This document shows, piece after piece, positions 1 to 8,419 of a DNA stretch of 64,000 nt (the stretch's first letter is position 1; the number at the start of each line of letters is the position of its first letter). The notes below the pieces were generated by a model. The model worked only from the letters and a program-made list of their open reading frames with translations, made no database searches and was not told the DNA's origin. Source of the DNA: Bradyrhizobium symbiodeficiens (GTDB taxonomy: Bacteria; Pseudomonadota; Alphaproteobacteria; Rhizobiales; Xanthobacteraceae); contig NZ_CP029427.2 in NCBI RefSeq assembly GCF_002266465.3, positions 6,698,501 to 6,762,500 on the forward strand. The letters are read 5' to 3'. The translations under genes were made by a program, and so were the position numbers.

Positions 1-40
1 TGTCGTCGATATCCTCCGAAACCTGCGCGCCAATCGTCAC
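1..40 (-). CDS. 5' end of a gene following the helicase (possibly PdeM endonuclease), partial
   Basis: A GTG codon at 40 opens a frame that runs off the window edge, giving VTIGAQVSEDIDD. It begins three bases after the helicase stop codon on the same strand, so the two are probably co-transcribed. In ligase-associated DNA-repair clusters this helicase is often followed by the metallophosphoesterase PdeM, which is why I suggest that identity. Thirteen residues are too few to show any motif, so the product is inferred from context alone. Confidence 0.4.
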   Translation of the reverse strand, partial: MTIGAQVSEDIDD

Positions 41-43
41 GTC

Positions 44-2641
44 TTACCCGCTTCTATCCATCGCCTCTTTGACGAGCTCATCGGCGGCTTCCGCCAAAAG
101 CTCGTCTGCAGCTTCGCCATAAACTGACTCGCGACCGATTTCCAGCATCACGGGCACGGCCAGCGGGGAGACGCGGTCGAGTTCCCGGTGCGTGATCCGG
201 CCGTGGATGCGCACCAGCATGTCGCTGAGACGGCGCAAATCGAGCAGGCCGGTGGCGGCATCGGCGCGCGCGGCGCGCAACAGGACGTGATCGGCCTGAT
301 GCTTGCGCAGCACGTCGTAGACGAGATCGGTCGAGAACAACACCTGACGACGGCTCTTCTCCTCGCCGGTATGCCGGCGTGTGATCAGGCCGGAGATGAT
401 CGCGCAGTTGCGGAAGGTGCGCTTCATCAGGGCGGATTCGGCGAGCCAGGCTTCCAAATCGTCGCCGAGCATATCAGGATCGAACAGCGCGTTGAGATCG
501 ATCCGGCCATCACGGATCATGAAGGAGAGATCGCCGAGCGCCCAGATCGCCACCGCATATTCATTGGCGACGAAGCCGAGCGGCCGAGCGCGGGCGCGCT
601 CCAGCCGGCGCGTCAGCAGCATGCCGAGGGTCTGATGCGCGAGACGTCCCTCGAAGGGATAGCAGACGATGTAGTGCTTGTTGGCGCGCGGAAAGCTTTC
701 GACCAGGAGTTCGCGCACCGCCGGCACGCTGCTGACGTCCTTCTGCAGCGACAGCCAATCGCGCACCTGCTCCGGCAAGCCACGCCATGCGCGCGCGTCA
801 TCGAGCAGCCGGCGCACGCGTTCGGCGAGATAGGTCGAGAGCGGGAATTTTCCGCCCATATAGGACGGCACTTTCGGGTCCTTGTCATGCGCGCGCGAGA
901 CATAGACCTGATCCTCGACCAGGGTCTCATAGCGCACCACCTCGCCTGAAAACACGAAGGTATCGCCGGGCGAGAGGCCCTCGATGAAGGCCTCTTCGAT
1001 CTCGCCGAGCAACCGGCCGCCCCGCGCGATCACGCCTGTAGAGCCGCCTGCCTTTCCTTGGCCACCGCCGCGCGAGCGAACCAGCCGCACCTTCAGCATG
1101 TCGTCCTCGACGATGGTGCCGACATTCATCCGGTAGCTCTGCCGCACCTTGGGATTGGCGACGCGCCAGCGACCCTCCTTGTCCTGCTTGATGCGGGCAA
1201 AGCGCTCATAGGTCTTCAGCGCGTAGCCGCCGGAGGCGACGAAATCGACGACGTCGTCGAAATCCGGCCGCGACAAGTCTGCGTAAGGCGCGGCGGTGCG
1301 CACTTCGGCATAGAGTTCATCAGAGAGGAACGGCTCGCCGCAGGCGCAACCGAGCACGTGCTGCGCCAGCACGTCGAGGCCACCTTTGCGCAAGGGCGGC
1401 GTGTCCTGCGCGTTCTCGGCGATGGCATCGATGGCGACGCGGCACTCCAGCACCTCGAAACGGTTGGCCGGCACCAGCACCGCGCGCGAGGCCTCGTCGA
1501 GGCGGTGGTTGGCGCGGCCGATCCGCTGCATCAGGCGCGAGGAGCCCTTGGGCGCGCCGATATTGACGACGAGATCGACGTCGCCCCAGTCGACGCCGAG
1601 ATCGAGCGAGGAGGTGCAGACCACGCCGCGCAGGCGTCCCGCCGACATGGCGTCCTCGACCTTGCGGCGCTGGGCGACGTCGAGCGAGCCGTGATGCAGC
1701 GCAATCGCAAGGCCGTCGTCGTTCATGCTCCAGAGATTCTGGAACAGCATCTCGGCCTGGCTGCGCGTGTTGACGAAGACCAGCGTGGTCTTGTTCGCCT
1801 TGATCAGCTCGTAAATCTCGGGGAGCGCGTGGCGCGCGCTGTGGCCGGCCCAGGGCAGGCGCTCGCGCGTGTCGAGCATCTCGACCTCGGGCGGCGCCGC
1901 GCCGCCGGCGATGACGATGTCGGCAGCAGCCTCCTTGCCGTCGGGCTGCGGCACCAGGAAGCGCGCGAGCTGATCCGGCTCGGCCACCGTCGCCGACAGG
2001 CCGATCGCGCGCATCTGCGGCGCCAGCCGCCACAGCCGCGCCAGCCCGAGCGAGAGCAGATCGCCGCGCTTGGACGTCACCAACGCATGCAGCTCGTCGA
2101 GCACGATGCGCTTCAACGAGGAGAACAGGAATGGCGCGTCATCCGAGGACAGCAGCAGCGCAAGCTGCTCGGGCGTCGTCAGCAATACGTCAGGCGGATA
2201 GCGCCGCTGCCGCTGGCGCCGCGACACCGGCGTGTCGCCGGTGCGGGTCTCGACCTTGATCGGCAGCGCCATCTCCGCAATCGGCCGCTCCAGATTGCGC
2301 GCGATGTCGACGGCAAGCGCCTTCAGCGGCGAGATGTAGAGCGTGTGCAGGCCGCCGGAACGTTGCACGCTGCGACCGGTGGAGACGAGGCTTTTCTTCT
2401 CACCGGCCTCCCGTTCGATCGGCTGTTGCGAAAGCTCCACCAGGGTCGGCAGAAATCCCGCCAGCGTCTTGCCGGCGCCGGTCGGTGCGATCAGCAGCGC
2501 CGAGCGGTCCTCACGGGCCTTCTCCAGCAGCGCCAATTGATGCGCGCGCGGCGACCAGCCGCGGGCTGCGAACCACGCGTTGAAGCGGTCGGGCAGCAGC
2601 GCAGGCGTTTCGGCCGATGTTTTGAGAATACGGGGCGGCAC
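44..2641 (-). CDS. ligase-associated DNA damage response DEXH-box helicase (Lhr family)
   Basis: An SF2 ATP-dependent DNA helicase of 865 residues, starting at GTG. Walker A (APTGAGKT) is near residues 52-59, the DELH box at 182-185 and GLSAT near 214-218. A helicase C-terminal half follows, with TSSLDLGVDWG and QRIGRANHR in motifs V and VI. The long C-terminal extension fits the Lhr-like family. In many bacteria this helicase is encoded with an ATP-dependent ligase and a beta-CASP exonuclease and is thought to act in DNA repair. Both partners are in this window, but about 13.5 kb away (16127-18816). The gene is followed after three bases by another minus-strand frame. Confidence 0.93.
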   Translation of the reverse strand: MPPRILKTSAETPALLPDRFNAWFAARGWSPRAHQLALLEKAREDRSALLIAPTGAGKTLAGFLPTLVELSQQPIEREAGEKKSLVSTGRSVQRSGGLHTLYISPLKALAVDIARNLERPIAEMALPIKVETRTGDTPVSRRQRQRRYPPDVLLTTPEQLALLLSSDDAPFLFSSLKRIVLDELHALVTSKRGDLLSLGLARLWRLAPQMRAIGLSATVAEPDQLARFLVPQPDGKEAAADIVIAGGAAPPEVEMLDTRERLPWAGHSARHALPEIYELIKANKTTLVFVNTRSQAEMLFQNLWSMNDDGLAIALHHGSLDVAQRRKVEDAMSAGRLRGVVCTSSLDLGVDWGDVDLVVNIGAPKGSSRLMQRIGRANHRLDEASRAVLVPANRFEVLECRVAIDAIAENAQDTPPLRKGGLDVLAQHVLGCACGEPFLSDELYAEVRTAAPYADLSRPDFDDVVDFVASGGYALKTYERFARIKQDKEGRWRVANPKVRQSYRMNVGTIVEDDMLKVRLVRSRGGGQGKAGGSTGVIARGGRLLGEIEEAFIEGLSPGDTFVFSGEVVRYETLVEDQVYVSRAHDKDPKVPSYMGGKFPLSTYLAERVRRLLDDARAWRGLPEQVRDWLSLQKDVSSVPAVRELLVESFPRANKHYIVCYPFEGRLAHQTLGMLLTRRLERARARPLGFVANEYAVAIWALGDLSFMIRDGRIDLNALFDPDMLGDDLEAWLAESALMKRTFRNCAIISGLITRRHTGEEKSRRQVLFSTDLVYDVLRKHQADHVLLRAARADAATGLLDLRRLSDMLVRIHGRITHRELDRVSPLAVPVMLEIGRESVYGEAADELLAEAADELVKEAMDRSG

Positions 2642-2719
2642 GGCATGACAGGTAAGCCGTGAGCGTGGCTTCGTCGAGGGGTGCTGCCCTCCCCACCTGC
2701 GCGAGGAGGGCGAGCGGCC

Positions 2720-3085
2720 TCACGCCCCGGCCGGCACCTGATCCAGAAATCCGGTCACGCTTTGGATCCGGCCGTCCTTCAGCACGGCAAAATCAGTGCC
2801 CTTGATCGGGCTGTCGGCGCCGTCGGGACCAAGTCCCCAGGAAAAGCGGACGTGGTCGCCGTAGCCGTTGGGCTCGCCGATCAGCTGGAATTTGAAATCG
2901 GGAAAGCGCTGCTGCACGCCTGCGATCAGCGCCTCTATGCCGTCGCGGCCGTCGCCCTTCATCAGGGGATCGACATAGCTCGCATCAATCGTCCAGTTTT
3001 CGCCGAGCATCTCGCGGCGCCGGCCGGCGGTGCGCTCGTTCCAGAGCTCGATGTAGCTTTGGGCGATGGTGATGGGGTCGGTCAT
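2720..3085 (-). CDS. SnoaL-like / NTF2-fold family protein
   Basis: A 121-residue protein of the nuclear transport factor 2 fold. The sequence runs from an N-terminal helix (ITIAQSYIELWNE) to a C-terminal sheet (VRFSWGLGPDG..FAVLKDGRIQSVTGFLD), which is typical of the SnoaL-like polyketide cyclase family. Family members range from small isomerases and hydrolases to binding proteins, so the activity cannot be named. The start at 3085 (MTDPITIAQ) is chosen because GGAGAG lies just upstream; the frame is open 87 bases further, but that part looks non-coding. There is no obvious operon partner. Confidence 0.75.
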   Translation of the reverse strand: MTDPITIAQSYIELWNERTAGRRREMLGENWTIDASYVDPLMKGDGRDGIEALIAGVQQRFPDFKFQLIGEPNGYGDHVRFSWGLGPDGADSPIKGTDFAVLKDGRIQSVTGFLDQVPAGA

Positions 3086-3241
3086 GGCACTCTCCTTCGA
3101 TGACGCCGTATTCGGCTGTCCCCGACTATCGAAGGATCCCGCGCGCTTATCGATTACCTCGCAGGTCATCATTGCGCAGAAAAATGGAGCGCGATGATGT
3201 TGTCATCGCGCTCCATTCGCATGCGAATTGGCCCGTGAAGA

Positions 3242-3592
3242 TTACTTCGCGGCAGTGACCATGATCTCGACGGTGTATTGCGGCGCCGCCAGCTTGGCCT
3301 CGACGGTGGCGCGGGCGGGAGTATTGCCGGCCGACACCCAGGCGTCCCACACCGCATTCATCTCGCCGAACGTCTTCATGTCTGTGATGTAGATCGTGGC
3401 CGAGAGCAGCTTCGACTTGTCGGTGCCGGCCTTGGCAAGATGGCCGTCGATAGTCTTCAGGATGTCCTGGGTCTGCTTCGTCACGCTTTCGCCGGCCGCG
3501 TTGTTGGCGACGACACCGGCGAGATAGACGGTGTTGCCGTGCACGACGACCTGGCTCATGCGCGGGCCGGTTTCGAAACGCTGAATGCTCAT
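3242..3592 (-). CDS. RidA family protein (YjgF/YER057c/UK114)
   Basis: A 116-residue protein of the RidA family, cytosolic trimers that in the characterised branch hydrolyse reactive enamine/imine intermediates made by PLP enzymes. The start MSIQRFETGPRMSQVVVHGNTVYLAGVV and the block NTPARATVEAKLAAPQYTVEIMVTA, with the family arginine, are diagnostic. The start at 3592 has a GAGGAG-type ribosome site; a longer frame reading upstream is not supported. The gene lies 156 bases after the SnoaL-like gene start on the same strand and is probably transcribed separately. Subfamily, and so activity, is not certain. Confidence 0.9.
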   Translation of the reverse strand: MSIQRFETGPRMSQVVVHGNTVYLAGVVANNAAGESVTKQTQDILKTIDGHLAKAGTDKSKLLSATIYITDMKTFGEMNAVWDAWVSAGNTPARATVEAKLAAPQYTVEIMVTAAK

Positions 3593-3710
3593 TGGTAGCT
3601 CCTCACTGGAATGGCGCCCCTGTCTAGCCCAGCGCCTCACGCCCTGCCACCCCGGCGGCGCATGCGTCGCTGGCAACGCATGCGCGGCTTATCGAAGCGG
3701 ACCGAACAAT

Positions 3711-5369
3711 TCAGCCCACCGCCTTGGCGGCGGACCGGCCCGCATTGCGGCCCGAGAACAGGCAGCCGCCGAGGAAGGTGCCCTCCAGCGAGCGATAGCC
3801 GTGTACGCCGCCGCCGCCGAAGCCGGCGGCTTCGCCGACCGCATAGAGGCCGGGAATGACACTGCCCTCGCTGCCGAACACACGGGATTCGAGATCGGTC
3901 TCGAAGCCGCCCAGCGTCTTGCGGGTGAGGATGTTGAGCTTGACCGCGATCAGCGGCCCTTGCGCGGGATCCAGGATCCTGTGTGGGGAGGCAGTGCGGA
4001 TCAGCCTGTCGCCGATATAGCGGCGCGCATTGTGGATGTTCATCACCTGCGCATCCTTGACGTACGGATTGGCGATCTCGCGGTCGCGCGCCTCGATCTG
4101 CATCCTGATGTGCTCGATCTTGAGGAGGTCGCTGCCGGCAAGCTTGTTCATGGCCGCGACGAGGTCCTCGATCTTGTCGCGCACGATGAAGTCGACACCA
4201 TGGCTTTTGAATGCTTCGACCGGCGCCGGCGCCCCCTTGTTGGTGGCGCGGCGCAGGGTCATGCGCCAGCTCTTGCCGGTCAGGTCCGGGTTCTGCTCCG
4301 AGCCCGACAGCGCAAACTCCTTCTTGATGATGCTCTGGGTCAGGATGAACCAGGAATAATCATAGCCGGTCGACATGATGTACTGGAGCTGCCCGAGCGT
4401 GTCGGAGCCGGGGAATAGCGGCGCCGGCAATCGCGTGCCCGTGGCATCGAACCACATCGAGGAGGGGCCGGGCAGGATGCGGATGCCATGGCGCGGCCAG
4501 ATCGGATTCCAGTTCTGGATACCCTCGACATAATGCCACATGCGGTCGCGATTGATCAGCCGCGCACCTGATTTCCCGGTGATGCCGATCATGCGGCCAT
4601 CGACATGTTCGGGCACGCCCGAGATCATGAATTTCGGCGGCTCGCCCAGCCGCTTCGGCCAATTCTGCCGCACCAGCTCGTGATTGCCGCCGATGCCGCC
4701 GGACGCCACGATCACGGCCTGCGCCTTCAGCGCAAATTCGCCGACGACATTGCGCGAGGTGCTCTTGCCGCGTTCGATCGTATCGGGGGCGAGGACAGCA
4801 CCGCTGACGCCATCCACTCTGCCGTTGGTGATGGAGAGCGCGTCGACGCGGTGACGGAACCTGAAGACCAGCCGGCCGCTCTTCATCGCCTCGCGCGCCC
4901 GACGCTCGAACGGCTCGACGATGCCGGGGCCGGTGCCCCAGGTGACGTGAAAGCGCGGCACTGAATTGCCGTGGCCCATCGCGTCATAGCCGCCGCGCTC
5001 GGCCCAGCCGACCACCGGAAAGAAGCGATGGCCCATCGCCCGCAGCCAGGCGCGCTTTTCGCCGGCCGCGAACGCCACATAGGCCTCCGCCCATTGCCGC
5101 GGCCAGAAATCCTCGTCGCGGTCGAAGCCGGCGGCACCGATCCAGTCCTGCATGGCCAGGTCGAAGGAATCCTTGATGCCGAGCCGGCGCTGCTCCGGCG
5201 AATCGACCAGGAACAAGCCGCCGAACGACCAGAACGCCTGGCCGCCGATCGACTGCTCGCCCTCCTGGTCGACCACGATCACGCGCTTGCCTGCGTCGGC
5301 AATCTCGGTTGCGGCAACCAGTCCCGACAGGCCCGCGCCGACGACGATGACGTCGGTCTCTTCAGCCAT
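3711..5369 (-). CDS. FAD-binding dehydrogenase (fumarate reductase/3-ketosteroid dehydrogenase-like)
   Basis: A 552-residue flavoprotein. The N-terminal Rossmann motif VIVVGAGLSGLVAATEIA is followed by VIVVDQEGEQSIGGQAFWSFGG, the FAD-binding pattern of the fumarate reductase/succinate dehydrogenase-like superfamily. The C-terminal GLYAVGEAAGFGGGGVHGYRSLEGTFLGGCLFSGR is the second FAD-contact segment. No signal peptide is seen, so it should be cytosolic. The start at 5369 (MAEETDVIVVG) places the dinucleotide fold at the terminus as expected; an upstream extension is dismissed. The substrate is unknown: relatives act on ketosteroids or on dicarboxylates. It appears monocistronic. Confidence 0.88.
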   Translation of the reverse strand: MAEETDVIVVGAGLSGLVAATEIADAGKRVIVVDQEGEQSIGGQAFWSFGGLFLVDSPEQRRLGIKDSFDLAMQDWIGAAGFDRDEDFWPRQWAEAYVAFAAGEKRAWLRAMGHRFFPVVGWAERGGYDAMGHGNSVPRFHVTWGTGPGIVEPFERRAREAMKSGRLVFRFRHRVDALSITNGRVDGVSGAVLAPDTIERGKSTSRNVVGEFALKAQAVIVASGGIGGNHELVRQNWPKRLGEPPKFMISGVPEHVDGRMIGITGKSGARLINRDRMWHYVEGIQNWNPIWPRHGIRILPGPSSMWFDATGTRLPAPLFPGSDTLGQLQYIMSTGYDYSWFILTQSIIKKEFALSGSEQNPDLTGKSWRMTLRRATNKGAPAPVEAFKSHGVDFIVRDKIEDLVAAMNKLAGSDLLKIEHIRMQIEARDREIANPYVKDAQVMNIHNARRYIGDRLIRTASPHRILDPAQGPLIAVKLNILTRKTLGGFETDLESRVFGSEGSVIPGLYAVGEAAGFGGGGVHGYRSLEGTFLGGCLFSGRNAGRSAAKAVG

Positions 5370-5632
5370 GTGCTTCCCCCTCCATGAAGTTCCCCTGTAT
5401 TTGCCCGGATTGAAGCCAGCGGTTGCAACTGAGATCAAGGGTGTGGCGCGTAAGACATCATTAACTTGTTCCACTTCGGGATCGAGACCCGCCGAGTGCA
5501 GCGCCGCCGCAACACTGGATTTGAATTTGTTTTGAGCGAGCCGGCCTGCCTAGACAAAACCTCGGTTACGACGGACGCTAGTCGCGCATCATCACCTGAC
5601 ACGCAGATTCGAATTCGACTGGGGCGGGGACA

Positions 5633-6151
5633 ATGAAGTTTCTGACGGGGTTGCTGGCGGCAGTTCTCCTCATCGCTTGCATGGGGGCTTCTCACGCGGT
5701 GGTTCGGATCGCGGATGACCGCGGTGGCCGGATCGGAACCTACGTCGACAAATACCAGGACCTCAGGCAGTCAGGCGACACCGTCATCATCGACGGCCTC
5801 TGCGCCTCGGCCTGCACTATCGTTCTCGGCGCCATTCCGCATGACCGCATCTGCGTGACTTCGAGCGCGACGCTCGGCTTCCACGCCGCCTGGGATTTCG
5901 GCAGCAACGGCCGCGCCGTCACCAACACCGAGGCGACCCAGATGCTGTATATGATGTATCCTTCGCAGGTGAAGCGTTGGATCAACCAGCGCGGCGGCTT
6001 GACCCCGCACATGCTGTTCCTGAGGGGCAAGCAGCTCCAGGCCATGTACAAGCCCTGCTACCTGGACGCGCAGGCCTCGGCCATCAAGCCGTCGCGCCGG
6101 CCGCTCCCGCAATCTGACCAGATCGAATCCGCCCGGGGCCAGCTGCGCTGA
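5633..6151 (+). CDS. periplasmic ClpP/crotonase-like protein (COG3904-type)
   Basis: A 172-residue protein with a clear signal peptide (MKFLTGLLAAVLLIACMGASHAVV). The block DTVIIDGLCASACTIVLGAI has the Ser-Ala-Cys-Thr nucleophile region seen in predicted periplasmic ClpP-like serine proteins, and LGFHAAWDF follows where the family carries its histidine. The C-terminus has YPSQVKRWINQRGGL. This group is described as predicted periplasmic proteins with a ClpP fold; no substrate is known to me. It stands alone between the divergent FAD dehydrogenase and the small membrane protein downstream. Two cysteines flank the putative nucleophile and may form a disulfide. Confidence 0.7.
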   Translation: MKFLTGLLAAVLLIACMGASHAVVRIADDRGGRIGTYVDKYQDLRQSGDTVIIDGLCASACTIVLGAIPHDRICVTSSATLGFHAAWDFGSNGRAVTNTEATQMLYMMYPSQVKRWINQRGGLTPHMLFLRGKQLQAMYKPCYLDAQASAIKPSRRPLPQSDQIESARGQLR

Positions 6152-6269
6152 CCTTCTCGGCCTGACGGACCGTTCCGGCCCGCCAGCGGTGCCTTGCCCG
6201 CAGGCGGGCCAGGGCTTATCTGAGGCTGGGAACTGGGGCCTTCGCCCCGATCGTTGCCCCGATCGTTTC

Positions 6270-6464
6270 ATGGCTCAACCGCTGCACCCATCGCATCCGC
6301 TACAGGACAATTCGCCCACTGCCGGCCGGACGCCGTTCGTGCTGCTGTTGGCGGGCGCGGGGATCGGCGGATTGCTGGTGCTGGGCGCGCTGGCACTGTG
6401 GTTCCACTACGGCACGCAGATGTTCTTCGAAATGATCAGGACCGGCTTCGCTGCCTGCTTCTGA
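6270..6464 (+). CDS. small single-pass membrane protein, hypothetical
   Basis: A 64-residue protein (MAQPLHPSHPL...) with one strongly hydrophobic segment, FVLLLAGAGIGGLLVLGALALWF. It ends 24 bases before the SCO gene start on the same strand, so it is probably in the same transcript as the copper chaperone. I recognise no family. Small one-helix proteins beside SCO genes are sometimes linked to cytochrome oxidase assembly, but nothing in the sequence proves that here. The start at 6270 removes an upstream stretch that looks non-coding. Confidence 0.55.
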   Translation: MAQPLHPSHPLQDNSPTAGRTPFVLLLAGAGIGGLLVLGALALWFHYGTQMFFEMIRTGFAACF

Positions 6465-6488
6465 TCCGCCACAGGAAGTTTTCCGCTC

Positions 6489-7079
6489 ATGAGTTCCGCC
6501 GCCCGTCCGCTGGTGATCGCGACCGCCTTCGCCGCAAGCCTCGTTGCCGGCCTCCTGATCATGTTCTGGGCCATGGGCGGCGTCAGCAAGGTGGCGCAGC
6601 CGGCCGCGATCGGCGGCCCGTTCCAGCTGACCGACCAGAACGGCAAGGCGGTCACCGACAAGAGCCTCAAGGGCAAGCCGACCCTGATCTTCTTCGGCTA
6701 CACCCATTGCCCCGACGTCTGCCCGACCTCGCTGTTCGAGATCTCGGAAGTGCTGCGCGCGCTGGGCAAGGATGCCGACAAGGTCAATGCCGTCTTCATC
6801 TCGGTCGATCCCGAACGCGACACGCCGGCGATCATGAAGGATTATCTGTCGAGCTTCGATCCGCACCTCGAAGGCCTCAGCGGCGATCCCGCCGAGACCG
6901 CCAAGGTCATCACCTCCTACCGGGTCTACGCCAAGAAGGTCCCGACCAAGGACGGCGACTACACCATGGACCACACCGCGCTGATCTACCTGATGGACCG
7001 CGACGGCCGCTTCGTCTCGCCGTTCAATCTGAAGCGGACGCCGGACGAGGCGGCGGCGGATTTGAAGAAGTATCTCTGA
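6489..7079 (+). CDS. SCO family protein (Sco1/SenC/PrrC copper chaperone)
   Basis: A 196-residue membrane-anchored thioredoxin-fold protein. An N-terminal transmembrane helix covers about residues 8-30. The copper site motif CPDVC gives Cys74 and Cys78, and the distal ligand is His162 in MDHTALIYL. The VDPERDTP block is typical of the family. SCO proteins deliver copper to, or keep reduced, the CuA centre of aa3-type cytochrome oxidase at the outer face of the inner membrane. All three metal ligands are present, so it should be functional. No oxidase genes are nearby; only the 64-residue membrane protein upstream is likely to be co-transcribed. Confidence 0.92.
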   Translation: MSSAARPLVIATAFAASLVAGLLIMFWAMGGVSKVAQPAAIGGPFQLTDQNGKAVTDKSLKGKPTLIFFGYTHCPDVCPTSLFEISEVLRALGKDADKVNAVFISVDPERDTPAIMKDYLSSFDPHLEGLSGDPAETAKVITSYRVYAKKVPTKDGDYTMDHTALIYLMDRDGRFVSPFNLKRTPDEAAADLKKYL

Positions 7080-7110
7080 GGGCTGCCGTTCGAGCCCACC
7101 TGCTCCCACA

Positions 7111-7200
7111 TCGTCATGGCCGAGCTTGATCCCTCCATCCACGCCTAAGCCCGCGGGACGGAGAACGTGGATGCCCGGGTCAAGCCCGGGCATGACGACC
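7111..7200. repeat. palindromic intergenic repeat, family C (GGGCTTGACCCGGGCATCCA type)
   Basis: Two inverted arms, one with CGTCATGGCCGAGCTTGATCC and the other ending GGGTCAAGCCCGGGCATGACGA, flank a short spacer between the SCO gene and the solute-binding protein gene. The left arm is diverged. Related arms occur at 18852-18938, and the type is common between genes in Bradyrhizobiaceae. It is non-coding. Confidence 0.7.
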
Positions 7201-7259
7201 GTCGCCACATTCCGCACTCGCCTTCCCGCCGGGATGGTCTATAACGCCCTCCGATCCCA

Positions 7260-8231
7260 ATGAAATTCGTTCATTTCCGGCCGATGGCTCCATCGCAACA
7301 GGCGAAATCGTCCAAATCTGCCCGTAGCTTGCTGGCGGGGCTGGCGGTCGGTGCCTGCCTGCTCGCAGGGTTGCCCGACGCCAAGGCCCAGACCCCAGCC
7401 AAGCAGCCGCCCCCGGCGGCGCCCCAGGAGACGCAGCAAGCCGCACCTCGGGTCGCGCAGGCCGCCCCGCAGGCCGTGCCGAGCTTCTGGGACCCGCGGC
7501 GGCGGCCGGAGCGGCCGGACCTGTCGCGCCTGACCGTGATCCGCTTCCTGACCGAGACCGACTATCCGCCCTTCAATTTCACCGGCGCCGACGGCAACCC
7601 GGCCGGCTTCAACGTCGATCTCGCACGCAGCCTGTGCGAGGAGATCAAGGTCACCTGCACGGTGCAGATGCGCCGCTTCGAGACGCTGGTCGACGCGCTC
7701 TCCTCCAACCGCGGCGACGCCATCATCGCCTCGATGGCGGTGAGCCCGCAGCTGCGCGCCCGCGTCGACTTCACCGATCCCTATTACCGGGTGCCGGCGC
7801 GCTTCGCCTCGCGCAAGGATGCGGTGATGCCGGAGATCCGACCCGAATATCTCGAGGGCAAGAAGGTCGGCGTCATCGCCGGCTCCGCGCACGAGGCCTA
7901 TCTCAAGGCGATGTTCACCGACGCCGAGCTGCACCCCTATCCCAACGACGACGCGCTCCGCAGCGCTTTGCGCAAGGGCGAGGTCGATTTCATCTTCGGT
8001 GATGCCATCTCGCTCGCGTTCTGGATCAACGGCACCGATTCCGGCGATTGCTGCGCCTTCTCCGGCGGTCCCTTCGTCGAGAGCCGTTTCTTCGGCGAAG
8101 GCATCGGCATCGCCGTGCGCAAGGGCAACGACGTGCTGCGCCAGGCCCTGAACTGGGCCCTGTTCCGGGTCTGGGAAAAAGGCCGCTACACCGATCTGTG
8201 GCTGCGGTATTTCTCGGTGAGCCCGTTCTGA
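7260..8231 (+). CDS. transporter substrate-binding domain protein (SBP_bac_3, amino-acid type)
   Basis: A 323-residue exported solute-binding protein. A signal peptide (ARSLLAGLAVGACLLAGLPDAKAQ) is followed by a Pro/Gln/Ala-rich linker. The family 3 binding domain begins at VIRFLTETDYPPFNFTGADGNPAGFNVDLARSLCEEI, with FETLVDALSSNRGDAIIASMAVSPQLRARVDFTDPYY as the second signature. This family usually brings polar amino acids to an ABC permease. No permease or ATPase is adjacent, so it is an orphan. The start at 7260 lacks a good ribosome site, and MAPSQQ at 7284 is an alternative. Confidence 0.88.
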   Translation: MKFVHFRPMAPSQQAKSSKSARSLLAGLAVGACLLAGLPDAKAQTPAKQPPPAAPQETQQAAPRVAQAAPQAVPSFWDPRRRPERPDLSRLTVIRFLTETDYPPFNFTGADGNPAGFNVDLARSLCEEIKVTCTVQMRRFETLVDALSSNRGDAIIASMAVSPQLRARVDFTDPYYRVPARFASRKDAVMPEIRPEYLEGKKVGVIAGSAHEAYLKAMFTDAELHPYPNDDALRSALRKGEVDFIFGDAISLAFWINGTDSGDCCAFSGGPFVESRFFGEGIGIAVRKGNDVLRQALNWALFRVWEKGRYTDLWLRYFSVSPF

Positions 8232-8262
8232 TCTTTCGCTACGCTTGCGGCGAACAAACTGC

Positions 8263-8342
8263 CGTAGGGTGGGCAAAGGCGCGCAAGCGCCGTGCCCACG
8301 TCTTTTGAAGTCGTGGGCACGCTTCGCTTTGCCCACCCTACG
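8263..8342. repeat. palindromic intergenic repeat, family B (GTAGGGTGGGCAAAGGCG type)
   Basis: CGTAGGGTGGGCAAAGGCGC is mirrored by CTTTGCCCACCCTACG, with GCCGTGCCCACG and CGTGGGCACGC as inner arms. The whole can fold into a long hairpin. Other copies are at 33799-33890, 40841-40943 and 44819-44908. It sits between the solute-binding protein and lysS. Confidence 0.85.
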
Positions 8343-8419
8343 ATTCCGCGATCGTTGCGCGCCAACTTTTGCATTCTGCCGGGAAATCGCTATTTTCCGC
8401 GGCCCGGAGGCCCTTCTTA

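Noticed and set aside
1058..2662. Long plus-strand frame opposite the helicase
   Set aside because: It is the antisense shadow of a well-supported helicase; composition is Arg/Gln-rich and no domain is visible.
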